The notes: generated by a model from the sequence alone, not told the origin. Numbered from the stretch's first letter, positions 1 through 6,147 are shown. The stretch: DNA of 7,226 nucleotides from Rubrivivax sp. (GCA_027484885.1 JAIXSD010000379.1:1-7226); one strand, 5' to 3'. Numbers and translations: made by a program.

Positions 1-3
1 CTG

Positions 4-561
4 ATGATCTGGCTGCATGGTTTCGACACCGCCCTGGGCCGCTGCGGCATCGCCTGGAACGAGCGCGGGGTTTGCGGCAGCCAGCTGCCCGAAGCGACGC
101 CCAGCCTGAGCCGCGACCGTCTGCGCCAGCGCTTTCCCACGGGGCGCGAGACCGATCAGCTGCCGCCGGCGATCGCCGCCGCCGTGTGGGCGGTGCAGCG
201 CCTCTTGGCCGGCGAGCTGGCCGACAACCAGGAACTGCTCGCCATCGAGCTCGACGACAGCGCGGTTCCTGAGTTCCAGCGCCAGGTGCTGGCACAGACC
301 CGCCTGATCCCGCTGGGCCAGACCCTGAGCTACGGCGAACTGGCCGCGCGCCTGGGCCAGCCCGGCGCCGCGCGCGCCGTGGGCCGGGCCGAAGGCCACA
401 ATCCCTTTGCGCCCATCGTGCCCTGCCACCGCGTGCTGGCCAGCGGTACAGGGCAGGGTGGTTTTTCGGCCCACGGCGGGCTGCAGACCAAGCAGCAACT
501 GCTGCGCATCGAGGCACGTGCGGCCGGGCAATGGGCGGCCGAGCAGGGCGCTTTGTTCTGA
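4..561 (+). CDS. ogt: Methylated-DNA--protein-cysteine methyltransferase (O6-alkylguanine-DNA alkyltransferase)
   Basis: Suicide DNA-repair protein that transfers the alkyl group from O6-alkylguanine (or O4-alkylthymine) in DNA to its own cysteine. The 185-residue length fits a complete Ogt/AGT-type protein. The catalytic PCHRV motif is at residues 140-144, with acceptor Cys141. Other expected family residues are Tyr110 in the helix-turn-helix entry, Arg124 (the arginine finger in RAVG), Asn133, and a C-terminal Glu170 that would complete the Asn-water-His-Glu relay. The degenerate N-terminal domain (about 1-85) contains the usual LGR and GVCG pattern. There is no Ada-type zinc or AraC domain, so it is a stand-alone Ogt. 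The ATG at 4 overlaps a TGA at 2-4, which suggests coupling to a gene ending just outside the window. Because the edge is so close, a start further upstream cannot be formally excluded. Confidence 0.9.
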   Translation: MIWLHGFDTALGRCGIAWNERGVCGSQLPEATPSLSRDRLRQRFPTGRETDQLPPAIAAAVWAVQRLLAGELADNQELLAIELDDSAVPEFQRQVLAQTRLIPLGQTLSYGELAARLGQPGAARAVGRAEGHNPFAPIVPCHRVLASGTGQGGFSAHGGLQTKQQLLRIEARAAGQWAAEQGALF

Positions 562-562
562 C

Positions 563-574
563 GCTCGATCGAGC
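563..574. terminator. 12-bp palindrome after the ogt stop, weak terminator candidate
   Basis: A perfect palindrome (GCTCGATCGAGC) begins one base after the ogt TGA and is followed by TTTGCC. As RNA it could form only a short 4-bp stem with a GATC loop, and the T-run is just three bases. It is therefore a weak terminator candidate, or simply a chance palindrome. Confidence 0.2.
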
Positions 575-602
575 TTTGCCAAGCCGTCGGCGCTCGCGGC
601 CG

Positions 603-608
603 TAAAAT
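603..608 (+). promoter_or_regulatory. Candidate -10 box for the DEAD-box helicase gene
   Basis: TAAAAT matches the sigma-70 -10 consensus at 5 of 6 positions and stands out in a GC-rich 81-base gap. It would start a transcript near 615, about 28 bases before the helicase ATG. The best -35-like hexamer, TTGCCA at 576-581, is 21 bases away, which is too far for a standard promoter, so the -35 element is unclear. Readthrough from ogt is also possible. Confidence 0.4.
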
Positions 609-642
609 CGCGACCCTTCTCTTTCATGGTCAGGCCTTGCTG

Positions 643-1938
643 ATGTCGTTTGCCACGCTGGGCCTGTCGCCCGCCCTTGTGCGCGCTGTGCGCGATCAGG
701 GCTACCACGCCCCCACCGCCATCCAGACGGCCGCCATCCCCCCCATCCTGGCCGGGCGCGATGTGCTGGGCCTGGCGCAGACGGGCTCGGGCAAGACGGC
801 GGCCTTTGCCTTGCCCTTGCTGCAGCGCCTGCGCACGCCGCCTGCCAGTGGCCCGCGCCGGCTGCAGGCGCTGGTCTTGCTGCCCACGCGCGAGCTGGTG
901 GCCCAGGTGGGCGAGGTGCTGCGAGAGTTTGCACGCAGCCTGGGCGCATCGCCGCGGCTGAAGATCTCGGAGGCGTTCGGTGGCGTCTCCATCAACCCTC
1001 AGCTGATGGGATTGCGCGGCGGTACCGATGTGATGGTGGCCACGCCGGGCCGTTTGCTGGACTTGATCGACCACAACGCCCTCGATCTGCGCAGTGTCGA
1101 GATGCTGGTGCTGGACGAGGCCGATCGCCTGCTGGATCTGGGCTTTGCCGAGGAACTGCAGCGCATCCTGGCCCTGCTGCCAGCGCGCCGGCAAAGCCTG
1201 TTCTTCTCGGCCACTTTTCCGAAGGCGGTGCAGGGCCTGGCGCAGAGCCTCTTGCACGAACCGGTGGAGGTCAGCATTGCCCCCGAGCCGCAGCGCACGG
1301 CGGCCATCCAGCAGCGCGCCATCCAGGTGGACGAGAGCCGGCGCACGCCTTTGCTGCGGCATTTGCTGCAAACCGAGCCGGCTTGGAGCCGGGTGCTGGT
1401 GTTCGTGGCCACGCGCTACGCAACCGAGCATGTCTCCGACAAGCTTTGGGCCCATGGCATCAAGGCCGCCGCCTTGCACGGCGAGCTGAGCCAGGGTGCG
1501 CGAACCCAGGTGCTGGCGGCCTTGCGCAATGCCGAGATCCAGGTGCTGGTGGCCACGGATGTGGCGGCCCGCGGCCTGGACATTCCGGAACTGCCGGTGG
1601 TGGTGAACTACGACCTGCCGCGCTCGCCGGCCGATTACACCCACCGCATCGGCCGCACCGGTCGCGCCGGTGAAACCGGCCTGGCTGTCAGCCTGGTGCC
1701 GGCCAGCGCCGAGGCGCATTTCCGCCTGATCGAAAAACGCCAGGGGCAACGGGTGCCGCGCGAGCAGATCGAGGGTTTCGCTGCCAGCCCTTTGAGCTCG
1801 GAGCAGGCTCAGGCCTTGAATTCCAACGGCGGCATCAAAGGCCGGCGCAAAAGCAAGAAGGACAAGCTGCGGGAAGCCGCTGCGGCCGCATCACAAGCTG
1901 CGAGCGCCGTCTCGGTCACTGAGGCCAGCGGCGACTGA
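643..1938 (+). CDS. rhlE: DEAD-box ATP-dependent RNA helicase, RhlE type
   Basis: ATP-dependent RNA unwinding in the cytoplasm; RhlE-type helicases act in ribosome assembly and RNA turnover. The product is 431 residues with every core motif in order: Q motif with Gln28, Walker A AQTGSGKT 45-52, Ia PTRELVAQ 81-88, Ib TPGR 134-137, DEAD box 158-161, SAT 189-191, motif IV LVFVATR 252-258, ARGLD 309-313, and HRIGRTGR 334-341. It looks catalytically intact. The ATG at 643 is preferred over an in-frame TTG at 637 because MSF directly before the Q-motif region is typical of RhlE; a weak CAGG Shine-Dalgarno is at 631-634. After motif VI there is only a short tail, with a basic patch (about 399-409, RRKSKKDK) and then an Ala/Ser-rich end, rather than the long RG-rich tail of some homologues. 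Assignment to the DEAD-box family is certain; the RhlE subgroup is likely. Confidence 0.88.
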   Translation: MSFATLGLSPALVRAVRDQGYHAPTAIQTAAIPPILAGRDVLGLAQTGSGKTAAFALPLLQRLRTPPASGPRRLQALVLLPTRELVAQVGEVLREFARSLGASPRLKISEAFGGVSINPQLMGLRGGTDVMVATPGRLLDLIDHNALDLRSVEMLVLDEADRLLDLGFAEELQRILALLPARRQSLFFSATFPKAVQGLAQSLLHEPVEVSIAPEPQRTAAIQQRAIQVDESRRTPLLRHLLQTEPAWSRVLVFVATRYATEHVSDKLWAHGIKAAALHGELSQGARTQVLAALRNAEIQVLVATDVAARGLDIPELPVVVNYDLPRSPADYTHRIGRTGRAGETGLAVSLVPASAEAHFRLIEKRQGQRVPREQIEGFAASPLSSEQAQALNSNGGIKGRRKSKKDKLREAAAAASQAASAVSVTEASGD

Positions 1939-1954
1939 GCGCCCGCTCGCTCAG
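1935..1954. terminator. Hairpin shared by two convergent genes, containing both stop codons
   Basis: CTGAGCG at 1935-1941 pairs perfectly with CGCTCAG at 1948-1954 across a 6-base loop. The helicase TGA (1936-1938) is in one arm and the stop of the minus-strand pilin-like gene (read from 1953 to 1951) is in the other. The hairpin fills the 12-base gap between convergent genes, so it could act in both directions. Neither strand has a T-run after it, so it is not a classical intrinsic terminator; a role in 3' end protection or Rho-dependent ending is inference. Confidence 0.45.
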
Positions 1955-3807
1955 CGGTAGCGCGACCACAGCAGGTTGGCGCTGTTGGCGGCCGTGGGCG
2001 TCACCGCGTCTTCGCCGGGCTTGAAGCTGGAGGGCAGGTTGCTCAGATCGATCTTGGTGCTGGCGCCGATTTTGCTGGCGCCGGGGGCGGTGCCGATGCG
2101 GGCCGCCGAAATGTAGCCGTGCACCGTGGTGCTGCCGCCGGTCTCGAGGATGTCACCGGCCAGCACATCACCGTAGACATGGTTGGACGCCGCCAAGGTG
2201 ATCTTGCCGCCGATATAGCTGTTGCCCACCTGACCGCCGGCGCCGAAAGCGATATTGCCTGCGCCCACGGTCAGCAGGGTGCTGCTGCCGGCCTTGCAGA
2301 AGTTCTTGGGCGCCAGATTGGGGTAGCTGCTGTTGGTGCAGACCGGGGCATAACCACCATAGTTGACGGCGTAGGAGATGTTGTTTCCGCCGGTGCTGAT
2401 GTTGCCGGTGGCCAGCCAGCTGTTGTAGTAAGTGCCTTGGCCGGCTTCAAAATCGCCCTTGAACCAAACGATGCCGGGCGCCATGGTCTCGCCGGCGATC
2501 GTCCACTTGCCGGCGCTGTAGCTCAGGCAGCTGTTGTAGTCGCTGTAGCCGGTGCAGATCTTGGCTTTGCAGGTGGCGGGGCTGTAGCTGTTGCTGCTGC
2601 AGACGTAGTCCTGGTTGGCACCGCTGCCGACCAGAAAGTAGACACCGTCCGGGATGTTGCTGACGTTCTTGACCGTGACCTTGGTGTCGTTGCCCACGCG
2701 CTCAAACGCATAGTTGGCCGAGCTTTGGTAGGCGTAGGCGTCGAAGGTCGGCACGCTGATGGTGCCGGCCGTCAGCGGTGTGATGGCCACCGTGAGGCCC
2801 GCCACGCGGTTCATGCGCACCTCGGTGTTCCAAGGCTGCACGGTCAGGCTGCCGCCATAGCTGCCGGCGGCCACCTTGCCGGCGACCTGTTCGTCGTAGT
2901 TGCCTTGCACCTGTGCTGAACCGGTGATCAAGGAATTGCTGGCGACCACGCTGCCCTTGGTCTTGAGCGTGGCAATGGTGGCGCTGCTGCCCAAGGTGAC
3001 ATTGCCGATGGCGCTGATCTCGGTGACGGCATTGCTCTCCAGGCTGACCGTGCCATTGGCCTTGATCGTGCCGGCGCTCACCCCACCGGTCAGCGCCACA
3101 TTCTTGAGCGACTGCACATTGCTGTAGCTGCCGCTGCCGCCGAGCGCGATATTGCCTTCCGAGAACAAGGTCGCGATGCTGGTGCTGCCGCCCAGGCTGA
3201 TGTCGCCCGAGGCGTACAGGTCCGAGATGCCGGCCAGGCTGCCGGCGCCGGTGACCTTGCCGTCGACCACGATCTTGGAATTGGCATCGCCGATCACGGT
3301 CAGGTCGCCGCTGATGTCGAGATTGCCCTTGATGTTGACGGCCGCGGTCTTGCCGCCGCCGCCGCCACCGCCCGGGTTGCCCTTGGCGCAGAAGGTGGCT
3401 GCCAACAAAGCGTTGGCGCCGCCGCTGCTGCCAGTGATGTTGAAACCGACCCGGGTGCCACCGCTGCAATTGACCGTGTCGTTGGCGGCCACCTCGCTGA
3501 CAGTGGCTGAGATGCCGGTGACGCCGGCAAAGCTCACGGCCTGGTTGGCGCTGAGCTTGGCGGCCTCGGCCGCGCCGATCTGGAACAGGTACTGGCGCAC
3601 CGCCTCAATGCCGCCCCAGGCCTTGAGCTGGGCCTGGGTCAGGGCATGGACGGTGACCGATTGCACTTGCAGGCTGCGCACATAGTAGATGCCGCCGAAC
3701 ACCATGGCGCCCAGCGACAGGCCCGTCAGCAGCATGAAGAGCACGGAGGAAATACCGCGCTGCAGCGAGCGCGAGACAAGACTGGGTGGGACGGTGCGCA
3801 GGGCCAT
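1951..3807 (-). CDS. Large PilX-position pilin-like protein with beta-solenoid repeat region
   Basis: I do not recognise a named gene. Only the N-terminus resembles PilX/GspK minor pilins: a basic leader ending QRG (residues 16-18), a hydrophobic helix at about 19-41, then a helix with the AWGGIEAVRQYL pattern (63-74). If Gly18 is the prepilin peptidase site, mature position 5 is Leu, not Glu. Seven glycines (146-152) lead into about 155-305, where rungs of roughly 16-21 residues repeat a pattern such as GNIALGGS, GNVTLGSS and GDISLGGS, typical of beta-solenoids such as bactofilin-like or adhesin folds. A cysteine-rich segment (Cys403, 413, 418, 427, 490, 504) interrupts further Gly-rich rungs at about 510-585. 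Cys114 and Cys140 bring the total to eight, suiting disulfides outside the cytoplasm. At 618 residues it is far longer than usual PilX (about 170-200). The ATG lies 7 bases after the PilW-like stop with no clear Shine-Dalgarno, suggesting reinitiation. Inferred role: pilus-tip adhesin or cap. Confidence 0.75.
   Translation of the reverse strand: MALRTVPPSLVSRSLQRGISSVLFMLLTGLSLGAMVFGGIYYVRSLQVQSVTVHALTQAQLKAWGGIEAVRQYLFQIGAAEAAKLSANQAVSFAGVTGISATVSEVAANDTVNCSGGTRVGFNITGSSGGANALLAATFCAKGNPGGGGGGGKTAAVNIKGNLDISGDLTVIGDANSKIVVDGKVTGAGSLAGISDLYASGDISLGGSTSIATLFSEGNIALGGSGSYSNVQSLKNVALTGGVSAGTIKANGTVSLESNAVTEISAIGNVTLGSSATIATLKTKGSVVASNSLITGSAQVQGNYDEQVAGKVAAGSYGGSLTVQPWNTEVRMNRVAGLTVAITPLTAGTISVPTFDAYAYQSSANYAFERVGNDTKVTVKNVSNIPDGVYFLVGSGANQDYVCSSNSYSPATCKAKICTGYSDYNSCLSYSAGKWTIAGETMAPGIVWFKGDFEAGQGTYYNSWLATGNISTGGNNISYAVNYGGYAPVCTNSSYPNLAPKNFCKAGSSTLLTVGAGNIAFGAGGQVGNSYIGGKITLAASNHVYGDVLAGDILETGGSTTVHGYISAARIGTAPGASKIGASTKIDLSNLPSSFKPGEDAVTPTAANSANLLWSRYR
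3352..3372. repeat. GCC trinucleotide run encoding a seven-glycine linker
   Basis: On the plus strand there are five GCC units, then ACC, then GCC. Read on the minus strand these are seven consecutive glycine codons (residues 146-152 of the large pilin-like protein), joining the N-terminal pilin module to the solenoid region. Slippage by whole units would change linker length without breaking the frame. Confidence 0.75.
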
Positions 3808-3814
3808 GGTTTGT

Positions 3815-4546
3815 TCAGGAGATCAAATTGGCCAGGCAGCTGATGTAGGTGTTGCTGCTGCCGCTCACGCTGGAGGCATAACCGAGACTCACGCTGACCG
3901 AGGCGGCCGGTGCGCTGAGCTTGCTGATGGTTTCGGGCACGGCGCCGTAGGGCCAGCAGTTGCTGCCGTTGCGTGCGCTCAAGGTGACGGCCTGGGCCAG
4001 CACCTGGTCCTCCACCAGGGCCCGGCTGGTCCAGCTGATGGTCTTCCAGTTGGCGCTCAAAGGGTGGCAGCCGGTGCTGGACTGCAGCAGGTAGAGGGCC
4101 TTGTTGCTGCTGTCTGAGAGCAGGGCGCCGCAGCTGTAGCTGGCGGTATTGGCGCTCAGGCCGGGGTTGTGCACCCAGACCAGGGCATTGCCGCTTTGGG
4201 CCGCGCCATTGATGGCGAGCACCGTGCCATCGAGCTTGCCGGTGCTGGCATTGAGCACCGCATTGCTGATCAAGAGCAGGTGGTTGCCGCTGCTGGGGCT
4301 GCTGATGCCGTAGCCGGCGCCTTGCAGGGCAATCTGCGCGCTCAAAAGCCCGGTGGCCAGCTGACCATCCTGGATGGAGCTGCGCACCAGGCCGCCGGCT
4401 CCAAACACCGTTTGCGTCGTGCTCCGGTAGAGCGCCAGCGCGCCCAGCACGGCGATCAGCGAGATCACCATGCCCACCATCAGGCTGATCAGGCTCAGGC
4501 CCAGTTGGCGCCCAAGTCCTTGGGATGAGAAACGCGTGCGTGTCAT
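3815..4546 (-). CDS. pilW: PilW-type type IV minor pilin (Ser at mature position 5)
   Basis: Minor pilin expected in the inner membrane and at the pilus tip, where PilV, PilW, PilX and FimT/U prime pilus assembly. The ATG at 4546 is preferred to the in-frame TTG at 4561 because a GAGGG Shine-Dalgarno lies 8 bases before it. This gives 243 residues and places the gene 11 bases after the PilV-like stop. The leader ends at Gly16 and is followed by a hydrophobic helix (about 17-40). The PilW-type pattern of helix, polar stretch and LQGAGYG (74-80; compare LRxAGY in the family) supports the call. Mature position 5 is Ser21 where nearly all type IV pilins have Glu. Four cysteines (139, 160, 197, 237) could form two disulfides. 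It is shorter than many PilW proteins. Family is fairly sure from both sequence and operon position; GspJ-like is the alternative. Confidence 0.78.
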   Translation of the reverse strand: MTRTRFSSQGLGRQLGLSLISLMVGMVISLIAVLGALALYRSTTQTVFGAGGLVRSSIQDGQLATGLLSAQIALQGAGYGISSPSSGNHLLLISNAVLNASTGKLDGTVLAINGAAQSGNALVWVHNPGLSANTASYSCGALLSDSSNKALYLLQSSTGCHPLSANWKTISWTSRALVEDQVLAQAVTLSARNGSNCWPYGAVPETISKLSAPAASVSVSLGYASSVSGSSNTYISCLANLIS

Positions 4547-4557
4547 GCCGGCGGCCC

Positions 4558-5004
4558 TCAATTGCTCACCGTCAGCGTGCCGGGTCCGAACAAGGTGTCG
4601 GCATCGGCGGCGTACTGCACCTGGGGCAGGCTGGCGGGCTTGGCCACACCGTTGACTGTGACGGTCACGGCCTTGATGGTGCAGGTCTTCTGCACGCCCG
4701 TGACCTGCAGATTGCCGCCCAGGCTGAGGTTGCTCGTGCTGGTGCTGGCCCCGGTGGCCGGGCAGCCATTGGCCACGCCGGCGCCTTGCAGATCGGCGCG
4801 GATGCCCTGGATGGCCAGGCTTTGGCCTTTTTGATACTTCTGCGCGACCATGGCGCGGCTCACGGCGTAGACCAGGCCCAGGCCGATCACGCCCAGCAGC
4901 ACCATGGCGATCAAGGCTTCCACCAAGGCGTCGCCGCGCTCGCGGTGGCGCCGAGTGCCCGGCTGGGGGCGCAGGCTTGAGGATGGGGTCGAGGCGGGGT
5001 TCAC
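4558..5004 (-). CDS. pilV: PilV-type type IV minor pilin
   Basis: Predicted minor pilin of 148 residues. A 24-residue basic leader ends RERG, followed by DALVEALIAMVLLG. Cleavage after Gly24 puts Asp25 at mature position 1 and the expected Glu29 at position 5; the VEALIAMVLL core is typical of PilV. The methylated first residue is normally Phe or Met, so Asp is unusual. Two cysteines (81 and 108) could form one disulfide. The start is GTG at 5004, 7 bases after the stop of the FimT-like gene. There is no convincing Shine-Dalgarno, so translation probably depends on coupling. Its place between FimT-like and PilW-like genes matches the usual fimT/U-pilV-pilW order. Confidence 0.8.
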   Translation of the reverse strand: MNPASTPSSSLRPQPGTRRHRERGDALVEALIAMVLLGVIGLGLVYAVSRAMVAQKYQKGQSLAIQGIRADLQGAGVANGCPATGASTSTSNLSLGGNLQVTGVQKTCTIKAVTVTVNGVAKPASLPQVQYAADADTLFGPGTLTVSN

Positions 5005-5011
5005 AAGGGTT

Positions 5012-5494
5012 TCAGTTCAGCGTGCCGTTGAGCGGCGTTTCCGAGCCACGGCTGACGCGAAAGCTCAGCGTCGTGCCGCAGACCGTGCCATTGATGTTGG
5101 CGGCCACGGGCATGCCGGCGCTGTCCAGCGCCACGCACTGGCTGTTGGCGCCGTTGACCTGGATGCTGGCCGGCGGGTCGGAGGTCCAGGCGGCGCTGTT
5201 GCAGTTCAAGGCCGCAGGCACGCCGCTGGCCACGCACAGCTTGCCGGGGATGCTGATCATCACCGCCGAGGCGCCGGCGCTGCTGGCGCTCGGATTGCGC
5301 AGGGCGATGGCCTTGAGCTGGCTCATGCCCTGCATCAAGAGGGTCTGGCTCTGGCGCATATAGGCTTGCGCGCCCCAGGAGGCCGAAAACGGCGCCACGG
5401 CCAGGGCCAGCAACATCATGATGGCGATGGTGACCATCATCTCGATCAGCGACACCCCGCGGTGTGCTGTGCGCGTGCCCGGGCGACTCACCAT
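5012..5494 (-). CDS. fimT: FimT/GspH-type minor pilin (pseudopilin)
   Basis: A 160-residue prepilin with a short 13-residue leader ending HRG, then VSLIEMMVTIAIMMLLALAV. Cleavage after Gly13 gives Val at position 1 and Glu18 at position 5. After the helix comes a segment ending LKAIALRNP (60-68), which corresponds to the FimT/GspH pattern of a helix followed by a basic R-N turn. Four cysteines (87, 98, 120, 139) lie in the C-terminal globular part, which ends in a beta-rich LSFRVSRG stretch. The ATG overlaps the end of the upstream PilE-type gene by 7 bases (ATGGTGA), a coupling arrangement. In other systems FimT/FimU is part of the tip-initiating minor pilin complex, and some FimT proteins bind DNA during uptake; DNA binding here is not shown by the sequence. 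Confidence 0.8.
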   Translation of the reverse strand: MVSRPGTRTAHRGVSLIEMMVTIAIMMLLALAVAPFSASWGAQAYMRQSQTLLMQGMSQLKAIALRNPSASSAGASAVMISIPGKLCVASGVPAALNCNSAAWTSDPPASIQVNGANSQCVALDSAGMPVAANINGTVCGTTLSFRVSRGSETPLNGTLN

Positions 5495-5943
5495 GTTGTG
5501 AAGCCACAGGCGCTGGTGGCGGTGCGTGCGTTGCTGTTGTTCAGTGTCATCACGCAGCTGGCCAGGCTGCTTTTGCCGGTGGCGGTGAGTGTGTAGCTGG
5601 TGGCCGTGCTGACCAGGGTGTAGTTGAAATAGGCCGATTGGGTGGGCGCCCAGGCCGGGAACATGGTGGTGGTGGCCGCGGTGCCTGCGGCATTGACCGG
5701 GTAGCTCAGCTGCAGCTGGTAGCGGTTCTCCATGTTCAGCGCCAGGGCGGCCAGGTCCGCGCTGCCGCTCTTGGCGCGGCTCTTGTTGACGTAGCTGGTG
5801 TAGGACGGGATGGCAATGGCCGCCAGCACGCCCAGCACCACCACGGCAATCATCAGCTCGATCAGGGTGAAGCCAGCGTGGGCACGTGGCTGGTTGGCGC
5901 GGCCCGCTGAGGACTTGGAAGCAAGAGCAAACGCAGTGTTCAA
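5488..5943 (-). CDS. pilE: PilE-type type IV pilin, first gene of the minor pilin operon
   Basis: A 151-residue prepilin. After Gly24 comes FTLIELMIAVVVLGVLAAIAIPSY, the standard type IVa N-terminus, with Phe at position 1 and Glu29 at position 5. The segment at about 63-81 (helix, MENRYQLQLSYP) is typical of PilE/ComP-like pilins. A C-terminal pair, Cys130 and Cys146, encloses a 15-residue disulfide loop close to the last residue. I chose the TTG at 5943: AGGA at 5953-5950 lies 6 bases before it, and no in-frame ATG, GTG or TTG occurs in the leader after it. The frame is open further upstream to an ATG at 6066, but that would add 41 non-leader-like residues and run through the candidate promoter. 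The 24-residue leader is long for type IVa. By position it is a minor pilin; a major-pilin role cannot be excluded. Confidence 0.85.
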   Translation of the reverse strand: MNTAFALASKSSAGRANQPRAHAGFTLIELMIAVVVLGVLAAIAIPSYTSYVNKSRAKSGSADLAALALNMENRYQLQLSYPVNAAGTAATTTMFPAWAPTQSAYFNYTLVSTATSYTLTATGKSSLASCVMTLNNSNARTATSACGFTTW

Positions 5944-5949
5944 GATCGT

Positions 5950-5953
5950 TCCT
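5950..5953 (-). promoter_or_regulatory. Shine-Dalgarno that decides the TTG start of the PilE-type gene
   Basis: On the minus strand the sequence reads AGGAACGATCTTG. AGGA is placed 6 bases before the TTG at 5943-5941, which is normal spacing. This is the main evidence for a TTG start and a 151-residue product. Confidence 0.6.
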
Positions 5954-6024
5954 CGCGAGCGCTGGACATGAGCCTGATTCGGGCCCGGGGTGTATCGGTT
6001 AGGGCATCGGTGGATGCACACAAC

Positions 6025-6053
6025 ATTAGAACCAACTAAATACCAATTGTAGA
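6025..6053 (-). promoter_or_regulatory. Candidate sigma-70 promoter of the pilin operon
   Basis: On the minus strand, TCTACA (6053-6048, 4 of 6 to the -35 consensus) is separated by exactly 17 bases from TCTAAT (6030-6025, 5 of 6 to the -10 consensus). The block from about 6020 to 6070 is the most AT-rich stretch in the window. A start near 6018 would give a leader of about 75 bases before the TTG. I found no sigma-54 GG-N10-GC type site. A second pairing, TTGAAT with TATTTA 18 bases apart, is a weaker alternative in the same region. Confidence 0.4.
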
Positions 6054-6063
6054 GACTGGTATT
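6039..6063. repeat. Inverted repeat flanking the candidate -35 box (possible operator)
   Basis: AATACCA at 6039-6045 and TGGTATT at 6057-6063 are perfect 7-bp inverted arms with an 11-base spacer; arm centres are 18 bases apart. The candidate -35 hexamer (6048-6053) lies inside the spacer. ACCAA also occurs twice, at 6031 and 6042, exactly 11 bases apart, so one helical turn. This arrangement suits binding of a dimeric regulator; regulation itself is inference. Confidence 0.4.
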
Positions 6064-6147
6064 CAACTAGGTCTGCGATCTATGTCACGCTCTCGGGCGG
6101 TGCGACGCCAAAACCCTCAAGCGCCCATGCAGATTTGCTTATATCGG

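Noticed and set aside
2119..2919. Long plus-strand open frame of 266 residues opposite the large pilin-like gene
   Set aside because: It is antisense to a gene with clear domain structure, its composition is Ala/Gly/Val/His-rich with no recognisable motif, and long antisense frames are expected in GC-rich DNA.
3036..3345. Repeated Gly-rich coding segments considered as a CRISPR-like or DNA tandem repeat array
   Set aside because: The similarity is at protein level with variable unit length and diverged DNA; there are no identical repeats with regular spacers.
2702..3469. Minus-strand 255-residue frame overlapping the large pilin-like gene
   Set aside because: It is extremely Gln/Arg/His-rich, as produced by shifting the reading frame of Gly/Ala-rich coding sequence. 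The main frame carries the pilin helix and rung repeats.
4547..4561. TTG start at 4561 for the PilW-like gene
   Set aside because: It would overlap the PilV-like stop; the ATG at 4546 has a GAGGG Shine-Dalgarno 8 bases upstream.
5001..5507. Alternative minus-strand frame of 168 residues over the FimT-like gene
   Set aside because: It lacks a prepilin motif and is His/Arg/Gln-rich; the overlapping frame has a textbook HRG-VSLIE prepilin start.
5944..6066. N-terminal extension of the PilE-type gene to the ATG at 6066
   Set aside because: It would add 41 residues unlike a leader peptide and pass through the AT-rich promoter region; the TTG at 5943 has a well-placed Shine-Dalgarno.
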